From: Thermus amyloliquefaciens
GTDB lineage: Bacteria > Deinococcota > Deinococci > Deinococcales > Thermaceae
NCBI RefSeq assembly: GCF_000744885.1
Contig: NZ_JQMV01000003.1
Location: 1,736,001-1,800,000, forward strand
DNA length: 64,000 nt
Reading direction: 5' to 3'
Each line of letters opens with the position of its first letter. Positions within the stretch are counted from its first letter, which is position 1. The notes below the pieces were generated by a model, which did no database searches, was not told the origin of the DNA, and was given only the letters and a program-made list of their open reading frames with translations. The translations under genes and the position numbers were made by a program. Below are positions 7,792 to 15,539 of this stretch, piece after piece.

Positions 7792-9105
7792 CCCTAAGGG
7801 GAGGGCCAAGGGAAGCGAAGCCTCCTCCTGCACCCCCTCCACCCGGCCCAAAAGGGTGTACCCCTCCGCCCCCTCCACCCGGGCCCAGACCGTATCCCCT
7901 GGCCGGGCAGGGCCGGAAAGCCGGGCCTCGTAGTAGTCAGGGGTGTGGCCCAAGGCCCATCCATCCTGGAGCCTCTCCACCAAGACCTCCACCTGGCTCC
8001 CCAGCTTGGACCTCATGCGCTCTTCCGCCAGGCGCTGGGCCAGGGCGATGATCTCCTTGGTGCGGCGCTTGCGCACCTCCGGGGGCACCTGGGGCATGGA
8101 AGCCGCCCGGGTCTTGGGGCGGGGGGTGTAGGTGAAGGCGTGGACCCGGGTGGGCCTAAGCTCCTCCAGGAAGGCCAGGGTTTCCCGGTGCTCCTCCTCG
8201 GTCTCCGTGGGTAGGCCGGCGATGACATCCGTGGTGAGGGCAAAGCCGGGGATGAGCTCGTAGGCCCGTTGCACCAGCTGGCGGTAGTAGGCCTTGTCGT
8301 AGCGGCGGCCCATGAGCCTGAGGAGGCGGTCCGAGCCCGTCTGCAGGGAAAGGTGCAGGTGGGGCCTGACCCCAGGGGCGTACCGGGCGATGACCTCAAG
8401 GAGGTCCTCCCCCGTATCCTCGGGTTCAATGGAGGAAAGGCGCACCTTGGCCCCCAGGTGGTGGAGGTCCTCCACCAGACCCGCAAGGCCCTTGGGATGG
8501 CCCCGGTAGCTGCCAAGCCGCACCCCCGTGAGCACGATCTCCTGGATGCCCATCCGGAGAAGGGCCTCGGCTTCCGCCAAGGCATCCCGGTGGTCCCGGT
8601 GCCGCTCCTTGCCCCTGAGCCGGGGGATGATGCAGTAGGCGCACCCCGCCTGGCAGCCATCCTGCACCTTCAAGAAGGCCCGCACCCGGCTATTGAGTAG
8701 CCCCCGCTCCCCCGCCCCCCAGAACTCGTTGGGGGGGGTGGTGACGGGATCCGAAGGGAGGCCGAAGTGTTCCAGGATCACCTTGGGAAGCTCCGCCTTG
8801 CGGGCGTTGGGCACCACGGCGTCGGCCCCCAGTTCCCGCACCGCCTCGGGGGAGAGCTCCGCATAGCACCCCGTGACCACGATGAAGGCCCCAGGGTTGG
8901 CCCGCCTGGCCCGGCGGATCTCCTTGCGGGCGTCGGCCTCGGCGGTGGTGGTCACGGCGCAGGTGTTGATGACCACCAGGTCGGCCCCCGCCTCGAGGGG
9001 GACCACCTCGGGCTCCAGGGCCTTGAGGAAGCCCAACAAGGCCTCGGTTTCCACCTGGTTCACCTTGCACCCCAAGGTGCGAAAGGCCGCGCGCATCCCT
9101 TCCAT
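7789..9105 (-). CDS. mtaB: tRNA t6A37 methylthiotransferase MtaB
   Basis: A radical-SAM enzyme that adds a methylthio group to N6-threonylcarbamoyladenosine-37 of tRNA. Three N-terminal cluster cysteines are seen (C13, C49, C80), then the radical-SAM CxxxCxxC (C151, C155, C158, in CQAGCAYC) and a C-terminal TRAM-like domain ending at residue 438. The N-terminus RTLGCKVNQVETE is typical of MtaB rather than MiaB (which has GCQMN). The start at 9105 is supported by a TAGCCT -10 six bases upstream. Confidence 0.93.
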   Translation of the reverse strand: MEGMRAAFRTLGCKVNQVETEALLGFLKALEPEVVPLEAGADLVVINTCAVTTTAEADARKEIRRARRANPGAFIVVTGCYAELSPEAVRELGADAVVPNARKAELPKVILEHFGLPSDPVTTPPNEFWGAGERGLLNSRVRAFLKVQDGCQAGCAYCIIPRLRGKERHRDHRDALAEAEALLRMGIQEIVLTGVRLGSYRGHPKGLAGLVEDLHHLGAKVRLSSIEPEDTGEDLLEVIARYAPGVRPHLHLSLQTGSDRLLRLMGRRYDKAYYRQLVQRAYELIPGFALTTDVIAGLPTETEEEHRETLAFLEELRPTRVHAFTYTPRPKTRAASMPQVPPEVRKRRTKEIIALAQRLAEERMRSKLGSQVEVLVERLQDGWALGHTPDYYEARLSGPARPGDTVWARVEGAEGYTLLGRVEGVQEEASLPLALPLG

Positions 9106-9111
9106 TCTGGT

Positions 9112-9117
9112 AGGCTA
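9112..9117 (-). promoter_or_regulatory. -10 box TAGCCT, leaderless start of mtaB
   Basis: Six bases before the ATG at 9105, divergent from the nrdJ promoter. Confidence 0.45.
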
Positions 9118-9162
9118 AGGGGGCCCAGTCAACAGCTAAAGCCAGAGTGTGATCCCCCCCAC

Positions 9163-9192
9163 TTGCGGGGCAAACCCCAGGGATTGTAGTAT
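9163..9192 (+). promoter_or_regulatory. nrdJ promoter (TTGCGG, 18 bp, TAGTAT)
   Basis: A -35-like TTGCGG at 9163-9168 and a -10 TAGTAT at 9187-9192. Transcription would begin near 9199, leaving a leader of about 74 bases, unlike the leaderless genes nearby. Confidence 0.45.
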
Positions 9193-9201
9193 CACCCTCG
9201 T

Positions 9202-9240
9202 CCGCCCCAAGATATGGGGGAACGCCCTCGGGGCTGGCGG
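9202..9240 (+). other. Structured 5' leader of nrdJ
   Basis: CCGCC (9202-9206) can pair with GGCGG (9236-9240), enclosing a GCCC-TCG-GGGC hairpin (9224-9234) and a possible C-rich/G-rich hairpin around AAGATAT (9209-9215). It lies between promoter and Shine-Dalgarno. It matches no riboswitch class I recognise; a cobalamin riboswitch would be far larger. Confidence 0.3.
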
Positions 9241-9272
9241 TTCTGTTTGCCCAAAGGGGCGGGGAGGATTTT

Positions 9273-12200
9273 ATGGAGCATTTCTTTGACGAACACGCAC
9301 AGGCCATCGCCAAACGTCAGTATTTGCAGGAAGGAGACGGGGACATCCTGGGCATGTTCCGTCGGGTGGCCCGGGAGATCGCCAAGCCCGAAAAGCCCGA
9401 GGAGCGCTCCCTTTGGGAGGAGCGCTTCTTCCGGCTCATGGCCAGCAAGCGCTTCTCCCCCGGGGGGCGGATCCTGGCGGGGGCGGGCACCCCCCACGGC
9501 AACCTCCTGAACTGCTTCGTGCAAGGGGCCACGGAAAACCCGCCGGAGAGCTTTGCGGGCATCATGGAGGTGGCCAAGAAGCTGGCCCTGGTCACCAAGG
9601 TGGGCGGGGGGAATGGGGTCAACCTGGACCCCTACCGCTCCAAAGGGAACCGCAAGCGCCAGGGGGTGCGGGGGGTGGCCTACCTCTTTGCGGGGCACCC
9701 GGACGTGGAGGACTTCATCCGGGGCCTCATGCGCCCCCCCACCAACCCCGAGGGGCCCAAGGAGGAGATCGCCCTCAAGAACTTCGCACGGGTGGTCTAC
9801 GGGGAGCTGGCCCCTGAGCTGAAGGCCCTGGCAGAGCGCCACGGGGTCCTTACGGTGAAGGAGCCTCCCAAGGAGCGCATCCTGGTGCCGGACGACATGG
9901 GGGGCATCATCGAGGCCGCCAAGGAGGCCGCCGACCTGGCCCGAAAGGGCCAGGAGCCCCACGTGGACTTCAGCCTCCTGCGGCCGGAGGGGGCCCCCAT
10001 CCGGGGCTCCGGGGGGACCAGCTCGGGGCCGGTGAGCTTCCTCTTTGAGATCTTTGACCACTTCCTGGAGTGGGCCGCCCTGGGGGCGGAGGAGGCGGGC
10101 CCGGTGGCCACCCTGCGCTACGTGTACGCCCCGGTCCTCCGGGTGGTGCGCCAAGGGGGATGCCTCCACCCCGACACCCTGGTGCACACCGACCGGGGAA
10201 CCCTCCGGCTTCGGGAAATCGTGGACCCTTTCCGCAAGGGTTGGCAGCGCCATGTCCTAAGCGTGGCCACCGACCAGGGATGGCGCTTTAGCCCCGAGGG
10301 CTACAACAACGGGGTTGCGCCCACGCTCCGGGTGGTCCTGGAAAACGGCCTCGAGGTCCAAGGGACCCCCAACCACAAGCTAAAGGTGCTCCGGGAAGAC
10401 GGCAGCCGGGAATGGGTAGAGCTACAGCACCTGAGGCCGGGGGACTGGGTTATCTGGGTTCTGGACGAGCACACGGGCACGCCGGTTTCGCTGGCCCCTT
10501 TGGATGAGCCCCTCCATCCCAACGCCACCCCCATCCGCACCCCTCACCTGCTGACGGAGGAGCTGGCCTTCCTGTTGGGTTTTCTGTGGGGAGAGGGGTT
10601 TGTCAGCGGGGACCGGGTAGGCCTCTCCCTACACGAGGACGAGCCCATGCGGGAAGAGGCCAAGCGGCTCTTCCGGGAGCTCTTTGGCCTGGAGCTTCGG
10701 GAGGAAAGGAAACCCCAGGACAGGGGTGTGACCCTGGTGGTGCGGAGCGCGCCCCTCGTGGCTTGGCTCCGTAAAAATGGCCTCCTCAAGGGAAAGGCGC
10801 GGGAGCTCGAGGTCCCACGGGCCATCCGGCAAAGCCCCAGGCCCGTCCTAGGTGCCTTCCTGCGGGGGCTCTTCGAGGCGGATGGCTTCATAACCGCAGG
10901 CTACCCCACCCTCACCACCGCCTCCCGGCGCTTGGCCCAGGAGGTCATGGTCCTGTTGGGCGGCCTGGGCATCCCCGCAAAGCTCATGCGCTACAACCCC
11001 TTGCCTGGGCGTTTCTCCAAGGCCGAGCACTACCGGGTGCGGGTGGTGACCGCCAAGGGGCTCGAGCGCTATTTGGAACGGGTGGGCGTCCCCCGGGGGT
11101 CCCGTTTTGAAGCCCTTCTGGCCGGGCAGCCGGACACGCGCAGGGAGTCCAGCTGGCCCCTTCCCCACGCCAAGGGCTTGTTGGAGCCCCTTCTTGGGGC
11201 CACGCAGGCCGGCAAGAGGGGGCACCCTTCGCCCCACGCCCCGCTGCGCAAAGACCTTCTCCGCTACATGCGGGGAGAGAGGCGGCTTACCGCCACGGGG
11301 TACACCCTGGTCCTGGAGAAAGCCCACCACGCGGGTCTTTCCGCCCCAGACTTTGACTTCAAGGAGTACTACGTCCGGGTGGCCTCCGTGGAGGAGGGCG
11401 GCCCCATCCTCACCCTGGACCTGTCCGTGGAGGGCAACCACACCTATCTGGCCAACGGGCTGGTCAGCCATAACACCCGCCGTGGGGCGGGGATGGCCAC
11501 CCTTTCCATAGAGCACCCCGACCTCCTGGACTTCCTCACCGCCAAGGACCTGGACCGGGAAAAGGCCGAGGGGGACATCTCCACCTTCAACATCTCCGTC
11601 CTGGTCACCGAGGCCTTCATGAAGGCCCTCGAGGAGGACGCCCTTTGGCCCGTGACCCCCATTGAGGTGCCGGGGAAGTACTACCCCTACCCCCTGGAAG
11701 GCCCCTACACGGGCCAGATCCCCAACCTCCCCGAGCGGGAGGACGGGGCCAAGGCCGTGCCCCTCTACGGGGGCAAGGTGCCCGCCCGCTGGCTCTGGCA
11801 CGAGATCGCCTGGCACGCCTGGGCCACGGGGGAGCCGGGGCTCATCTTCGTGGACCGGGTGAACGAGCTCTCCGCCCTCAAGGGGCTTGGGCCTAAATAC
11901 TGGATTCGTTCCACTAACCCGTGCGGGGAGATACCCCTCACCACAGGCGAGCCCTGCGACCTGGGGGCCTTGAACCTGGCGGCCTACGTGAAGGACGGGG
12001 AGTTCCAGATGGCGGAGTTCCGGAAGGACGTCCACACCGCCATCCGCTTCCTGGACAACGTCCTGGACGTGAACCGCTTCGCCCTCGAGGACAACGAGGA
12101 GGCGGCCAAGAAGCTTCGCCGCTTGGGCCTCGGGGTCATGGGCCTGGCGGACGCCCTCATCAAGATGGGCCTCCCCTACTCCTCGGAGGCGGCCAGGGAG

Positions 12201-13514
12201 AAGGTCTACGAGATCATGTCCGCCCTGCGGGAGGAGGCCATCCGGGCCTCGGAGGCCCTGGCGGAGGAGCGGGGGGTCTTCCCCCTCTACGAGGAACACC
12301 GGGGGTACTTCCAGGCCCTGGGGGTGCGGCCCAGGCGCAACGTGGCCGTCCTCACCGTGGCCCCCACGGGCACCACCAGCATGCTCATGGGGGTCTCCAG
12401 CGGCATCGAGCCCGTCTTCAGCCCCTTCGTCTGGCGCCGGATCGGGGGGGAGTACAAGCCCCTCCTCCACCCCCTTTTCGTGGAGCTCATGGAGGCCTAC
12501 CCGCCCCATCCCGATTACGCCAAGGACGGGCGATGGGACTGGGACAAGGTGATCGCCGCCATCCAGGAGGACGGGCACGGCTCGGTGAAGGGGCTTTCCT
12601 TCGTGCCCGAAGCCATCCGGCGGGTCTTTGAGTGCGCCCACGACGTCCACCCCTTGGACCATGTGCGCATGCAGGGGGCGGTGCAGCGGGCCTTTGATGC
12701 GGAGGGCTTAGCTGCAAACAGTCTGTCCAAAACGGTGAACCTGCCCAACCACGCCACGGTCTTGGAGGTGGAGGAGGCCTACCTGGAGGCCTACCGCACG
12801 GGGTGCAAGGGCATCACCGTCTACCGGGACGGCTCCAGGGAGTTCCAGGTGCTCACGGTGAAGAAGGAGGAGGGGGTGGAGAAGAAGGCCGAGCCTGCGC
12901 CCGAGCCCAAAGAGGCCAAGGCGCGGGTCTCGCCCGCAACCCAGGCGGCAAGCCCCGCTCCCGGGGGAGAGGCCTCCATGCCCTCCCGGCCCGGCCAGCC
13001 CCTCCACGAGCGCCCAGGGAGGCTTCTCGGCTTCACCGACATGGTGAAGCTCCTCTCCCCGGACGGAGGGAAGCGGAGCTTCCTGGTCACGGTGAACCTG
13101 CTGGGGGACAAACCCATTGAGGTCATCCTCACCTCGGGCAAGGCGGGGGATGAGGCCAACGCCGACTCCGAAGCCCTGGGCCGGGTGGTGTCCATCGCCT
13201 TACAGTACGGGGTGCCCCCCGAGGCCATCATCCGCACCCTCCGGGGCATCAACGGCGGGCTCTACGGCACCTACCAGGGGAGGCTCGTGTCCAGCAAGGC
13301 GGACCTCATCGCCGTGGCCTTGGAGACCATCCCCAAGGACCTCAAGGGGGTCCCGGCGGCCCCATCCCAAGAGGCGGAGCCCCTCCCCAGCCTCTCCGGG
13401 GGCGGGATAGAGCTGGCGGGGGCGGCTCAATGCCCCTCCTGCGGGGAAAAGGCCCTGGTGCGGGAAGAGGGGTGCTGGAAGTGCCAGGTGTGCGGGTACT
13501 CCAAGTGCGGGTAA
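9273..13514 (+). CDS. nrdJ: Class II (B12-dependent) ribonucleotide reductase with intein
   Basis: Reduces ribonucleotides to deoxyribonucleotides using adenosylcobalamin. The primary product is 1413 residues; after removal of a 438-residue intein the host enzyme is 975. Host marks are LLNCFVQG (C81, redox Cys), VGGGNGVNLDP, NPCGEIPL (thiyl-radical Cys, C884 in the precursor) and TVAPTGTTSMLMGVSSGIEP. A linker rich in Pro/Ala/Glu leads to a TSCPD domain (from about 1260) and a C-terminal zinc-ribbon-like tail with CPSC, CWKC and CGYSKCG. A GGAGG Shine-Dalgarno precedes the ATG. A strong terminator hairpin follows the stop. No nrdA/nrdB genes are nearby. Confidence 0.95.
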   Translation: MEHFFDEHAQAIAKRQYLQEGDGDILGMFRRVAREIAKPEKPEERSLWEERFFRLMASKRFSPGGRILAGAGTPHGNLLNCFVQGATENPPESFAGIMEVAKKLALVTKVGGGNGVNLDPYRSKGNRKRQGVRGVAYLFAGHPDVEDFIRGLMRPPTNPEGPKEEIALKNFARVVYGELAPELKALAERHGVLTVKEPPKERILVPDDMGGIIEAAKEAADLARKGQEPHVDFSLLRPEGAPIRGSGGTSSGPVSFLFEIFDHFLEWAALGAEEAGPVATLRYVYAPVLRVVRQGGCLHPDTLVHTDRGTLRLREIVDPFRKGWQRHVLSVATDQGWRFSPEGYNNGVAPTLRVVLENGLEVQGTPNHKLKVLREDGSREWVELQHLRPGDWVIWVLDEHTGTPVSLAPLDEPLHPNATPIRTPHLLTEELAFLLGFLWGEGFVSGDRVGLSLHEDEPMREEAKRLFRELFGLELREERKPQDRGVTLVVRSAPLVAWLRKNGLLKGKARELEVPRAIRQSPRPVLGAFLRGLFEADGFITAGYPTLTTASRRLAQEVMVLLGGLGIPAKLMRYNPLPGRFSKAEHYRVRVVTAKGLERYLERVGVPRGSRFEALLAGQPDTRRESSWPLPHAKGLLEPLLGATQAGKRGHPSPHAPLRKDLLRYMRGERRLTATGYTLVLEKAHHAGLSAPDFDFKEYYVRVASVEEGGPILTLDLSVEGNHTYLANGLVSHNTRRGAGMATLSIEHPDLLDFLTAKDLDREKAEGDISTFNISVLVTEAFMKALEEDALWPVTPIEVPGKYYPYPLEGPYTGQIPNLPEREDGAKAVPLYGGKVPARWLWHEIAWHAWATGEPGLIFVDRVNELSALKGLGPKYWIRSTNPCGEIPLTTGEPCDLGALNLAAYVKDGEFQMAEFRKDVHTAIRFLDNVLDVNRFALEDNEEAAKKLRRLGLGVMGLADALIKMGLPYSSEAAREKVYEIMSALREEAIRASEALAEERGVFPLYEEHRGYFQALGVRPRRNVAVLTVAPTGTTSMLMGVSSGIEPVFSPFVWRRIGGEYKPLLHPLFVELMEAYPPHPDYAKDGRWDWDKVIAAIQEDGHGSVKGLSFVPEAIRRVFECAHDVHPLDHVRMQGAVQRAFDAEGLAANSLSKTVNLPNHATVLEVEEAYLEAYRTGCKGITVYRDGSREFQVLTVKKEEGVEKKAEPAPEPKEAKARVSPATQAASPAPGGEASMPSRPGQPLHERPGRLLGFTDMVKLLSPDGGKRSFLVTVNLLGDKPIEVILTSGKAGDEANADSEALGRVVSIALQYGVPPEAIIRTLRGINGGLYGTYQGRLVSSKADLIAVALETIPKDLKGVPAAPSQEAEPLPSLSGGGIELAGAAQCPSCGEKALVREEGCWKCQVCGYSKCG
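10161..11474 (+). mobile_element. Intein with LAGLIDADG homing endonuclease inside NrdJ
   Basis: 438 residues (297-734 of the precursor) between host residues RQGG and TRRGAG, a conserved active-site stretch. Splicing residues are all present: Cys1 (CLHPDT), block B TPNH, penultimate His and terminal Asn (LVSHN), and Thr as +1 residue. Two LAGLIDADG-type helices are seen, LLGFLWGEGF (about 10570) and FLRGLFEADGF (about 10860), so the homing endonuclease looks intact. Base composition resembles the host. Thermus RNR genes are known intein hosts. Confidence 0.93.
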
Positions 13515-13530
13515 GGCGCTGAGCGCCAGG

Positions 13531-13560
13531 GGCCGGGCCTAAGGGCCCGGCCTTATACTT
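13531..13560 (+). terminator. Terminator of nrdJ
   Basis: GGCCGGGCC (13531-13539) pairs perfectly with GGCCCGGCC (13544-13552) around the loop TAAG, followed by TTATACTT. The T-containing tail doubles as the -10 box of trpF. Confidence 0.75.
13554..13559 (+). promoter_or_regulatory. -10 box TATACT, leaderless start of trpF
   Basis: Six bases before the ATG at 13566 and immediately after the nrdJ terminator stem. Confidence 0.6.
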
Positions 13561-13565
13561 CCCCC

Positions 13566-14183
13566 ATGAGGGTCCGGGTGAAGATCTGCGGCCTTACCCG
13601 CCTCGAGGACGCCCTCTTGGCGGAAGCCCTGGGGGCCTATGCCCTAGGCTTCGTCTTTGCCCCCGCCTCCCGGAGGTGGGTGTCCCCGGAGGCCGCCCGG
13701 AGGATCTCGGAGGCCCTGGGGCCCTTCGTGGTGCGGGTGGGGGTCTTCCAGGACCAGGAGCCTGAGGCGGTGCTAAGGCTCATGGAAAAGGCCCGGCTCC
13801 AGGTGGCCCAGCTCCACGGCCAGGAACCCCCAGAGTGGGCCGAGGCCATCGGCAGGCACTTCCCCGTGATCAAGGCCTTTCCCCTCACGGGGCCCGCGGA
13901 CCCGGGATGGGCCCAGTACCCCGCGGAGGCCCTTCTCCTGGACAGCAAGGCCCCCGGAAGCGGCCAAGCCTACCCCCGGGACTGGGCCAAGCCCCTTTTG
14001 CCAACGGGCAAGCGCATCATCCTGGCCGGGGGGATCACCCCGGAGAACCTCGAGGAGGTCCTGGCCCTCAGGCCCTACGCCATAGACCTGGCCAGCGGGG
14101 TGGAAAGGGCACCGGGGATAAAGGACGAGGCCAAGCTCCGCGCCCTTTTCGCTAAAGTAAGGGCCTGGGATCCCGGCGTATGA
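13566..14183 (+). CDS. trpF: Phosphoribosylanthranilate isomerase
   Basis: Catalyses the Amadori rearrangement of phosphoribosylanthranilate in tryptophan synthesis. A 205-residue TIM barrel with KICGLTRLEDA (catalytic Cys), GFVFAPASRRWV, QLHGQEPPE, LLDSKAPGSGQ (catalytic Asp) and the phosphate-binding IILAGGITPENL and IDLASGVERAPGIKD. It stands apart from other trp genes here. Its TGA stop is inside the -10 box of the next gene. Confidence 0.96.
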   Translation: MRVRVKICGLTRLEDALLAEALGAYALGFVFAPASRRWVSPEAARRISEALGPFVVRVGVFQDQEPEAVLRLMEKARLQVAQLHGQEPPEWAEAIGRHFPVIKAFPLTGPADPGWAQYPAEALLLDSKAPGSGQAYPRDWAKPLLPTGKRIILAGGITPENLEEVLALRPYAIDLASGVERAPGIKDEAKLRALFAKVRAWDPGV

Positions 14184-14184
14184 T
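14179..14184 (+). promoter_or_regulatory. -10 box TATGAT containing the trpF stop codon
   Basis: TATGAT includes the TGA stop (14181-14183) and ends six bases before the GTG at 14191. Confidence 0.5.
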
Positions 14185-14190
14185 GGGGAA

Positions 14191-14985
14191 GTGATTGGCA
14201 GGAAGCATCCCTACTTCCCCTACCTGGAGGCCATGCTGGAAGCCGCCCACCTGGCCCAGGGGATCCACCGCTACTACCTGGAAAAGGGCTTCACCCACAG
14301 CACCAAGTCCGGCCCCACCGACCTGGTCACCCAGGCGGACCGGGAGTCGGAGGAGGCCATCAAGGAGCTCCTCCTCTCCCGCTTCCCCGAGGCGGGCTTC
14401 CTGGGGGAGGAAGGGGGGAGCGAGGGGGGCAAGGCCCTGCGCTTCATCGTGGACCCCCTGGACGGCACGGTGAACTACGCCCACGGCTTCCCCTTTTACG
14501 GGGTCTCCCTGGCCCTCGAGGTGGAGGGGGCCATCCAGGTGGGGGTGGTGCTGGACACCAGCCGGGACGAGGCCTTTTGTGCCGTGCGGGGGGAGGGGGC
14601 CTTCCTGAACGGCCGGCCCATCCGGGTCACGGAACGGAAGGAGCTTTTGGGAAGCCTCCTCGCCACGGGATTTCCCTACGACGTGGCCAAGGACCCGGAG
14701 AACCTCACCTACTTCCACCGGGCCCTGTCCAAGGGGCTCCTGGTGCGCCGTCCCGGGGCGGCGGCCTTGGACCTGGTCTATGTGGCCGCCGGGAGGCTGG
14801 ACGGCTTCTGGGAGGTGAAGCTGAACCCCTGGGATGTGGCCGCGGGCTGGCTCATCGTGGAGGAGGCGGGGGGCCGGGTCACCGACCTGGAGGGGAAGCC
14901 CTACCGCCTGGGCCACCGCTACATCGTGGCCACCAACGGGCACATCCACGAGGCCCTCATCCAGACCCTCTTGGCCCAGGGCTAG
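14191..14985 (+). CDS. Inositol monophosphatase-family phosphatase
   Basis: A 264-residue Mg-dependent sugar/nucleotide phosphatase. Metal-site motifs are GFLGEEGG (Glu), FIVDPLDGTVNYAHGFP (the DPLDGT signature) and NPWDVAAGWLIVEEAGG (C-terminal Asp). It could act on inositol phosphate, fructose-1,6-bisphosphate, PAP or histidinol phosphate; the sequence alone does not decide. The GTG start is supported by a TATGAT -10 six bases upstream. Confidence 0.88.
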   Translation: MIGRKHPYFPYLEAMLEAAHLAQGIHRYYLEKGFTHSTKSGPTDLVTQADRESEEAIKELLLSRFPEAGFLGEEGGSEGGKALRFIVDPLDGTVNYAHGFPFYGVSLALEVEGAIQVGVVLDTSRDEAFCAVRGEGAFLNGRPIRVTERKELLGSLLATGFPYDVAKDPENLTYFHRALSKGLLVRRPGAAALDLVYVAAGRLDGFWEVKLNPWDVAAGWLIVEEAGGRVTDLEGKPYRLGHRYIVATNGHIHEALIQTLLAQG

Positions 14986-14988
14986 AAT
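14983..14988 (+). promoter_or_regulatory. -10 box TAGAAT containing an upstream stop codon
   Basis: TAGAAT starts with the TAG stop (14983-14985) of the phosphatase gene and lies ten bases before the ATG at 14999, so the leader would be only a few bases. Confidence 0.35.
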
Positions 14989-14998
14989 GAAAGCCGGT

Positions 14999-15478
14999 AT
15001 GGACCTCGAGGCCAAAAAGAAAGTCCTCCGGAGCTTCACCTACGGCCTGTACATCCTGACCGCGAAGGACGGCGAGGAGTACGCCGCCGGCACGGTGAAC
15101 TGGGTCACCCAGGCCTCCTTCACCCCACCCCTCATCGCCCTGGGCGTGAAGCGGGATAGCCGCCTGCACGAGCTGATTGGGCGCACGGGGAAGCTGGCCC
15201 TCATGACCCTGGCCCAGGACCAGAAGGCCATCGCCCAGGATTTCTTCAAGCCCACCCAGAGGGAGGGGAACACCCTGAACGGCCACCCCTTTGAGCCCTC
15301 CCCCATCCTCGGCCTTCCCCTTCTCCGCGAGCTCCCCTACTGGCTGGAGGCGGAGGTGCGCCACATCTACGAAGGTGGGGACCACAGCGTGGTGGTGGCG
15401 GAGGTGGTGGGGGCGGGGGTGCGCTTTGAGGCCAAGCCCCTAGTGATGTGGGACACGGGCTGGTTCTACGGGGGCTAG
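14999..15478 (+). CDS. Flavin reductase-like, FMN-binding protein
   Basis: A 159-residue split-barrel protein of the flavin reductase-like domain: RSFTYGLYILTAKDG..AAGTVNWVTQASFTPPLIALGVKRDS is the standard FMN-binding N-terminal half, with the HSVVVAEVV block near the C-terminus. It probably reduces or binds FMN with NAD(P)H; the partner oxygenase, if any, is not in the window. ATG codons occur at 14987 and 14999. The second is chosen because the family homology starts with DLEAKKKVLRSF. Confidence 0.82.
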   Translation: MDLEAKKKVLRSFTYGLYILTAKDGEEYAAGTVNWVTQASFTPPLIALGVKRDSRLHELIGRTGKLALMTLAQDQKAIAQDFFKPTQREGNTLNGHPFEPSPILGLPLLRELPYWLEAEVRHIYEGGDHSVVVAEVVGAGVRFEAKPLVMWDTGWFYGG

Positions 15479-15511
15479 TCCTAACTTCCTCCTCCTTTTC
15501 TTAAGGCATGC

Positions 15512-15534
15512 TATTATAGTTAGTCTCAAGGAGG
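15512..15534 (+). promoter_or_regulatory. Promoter and Shine-Dalgarno of the AT-rich gene
   Basis: AT-rich TATTATAGT (15512-15520) gives -10 candidates, followed by AAGGAGG (15528-15534), five bases before the ATG at 15540. This is a conventional leadered start, unlike most native genes here. Confidence 0.45.
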
Positions 15535-15539
15535 AACTC

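Noticed and set aside
9106-9272. Cobalamin riboswitch before the B12-dependent reductase
   Set aside because: The leader after the likely promoter is only about 74 bases and lacks the B12-box pattern.
10848-12662. 604-codon minus-strand open frame antisense to nrdJ
   Set aside because: A shadow of GC-rich coding: the protein is Gly/His/Val/Leu-rich without domains, and the plus strand encodes conserved NrdJ.
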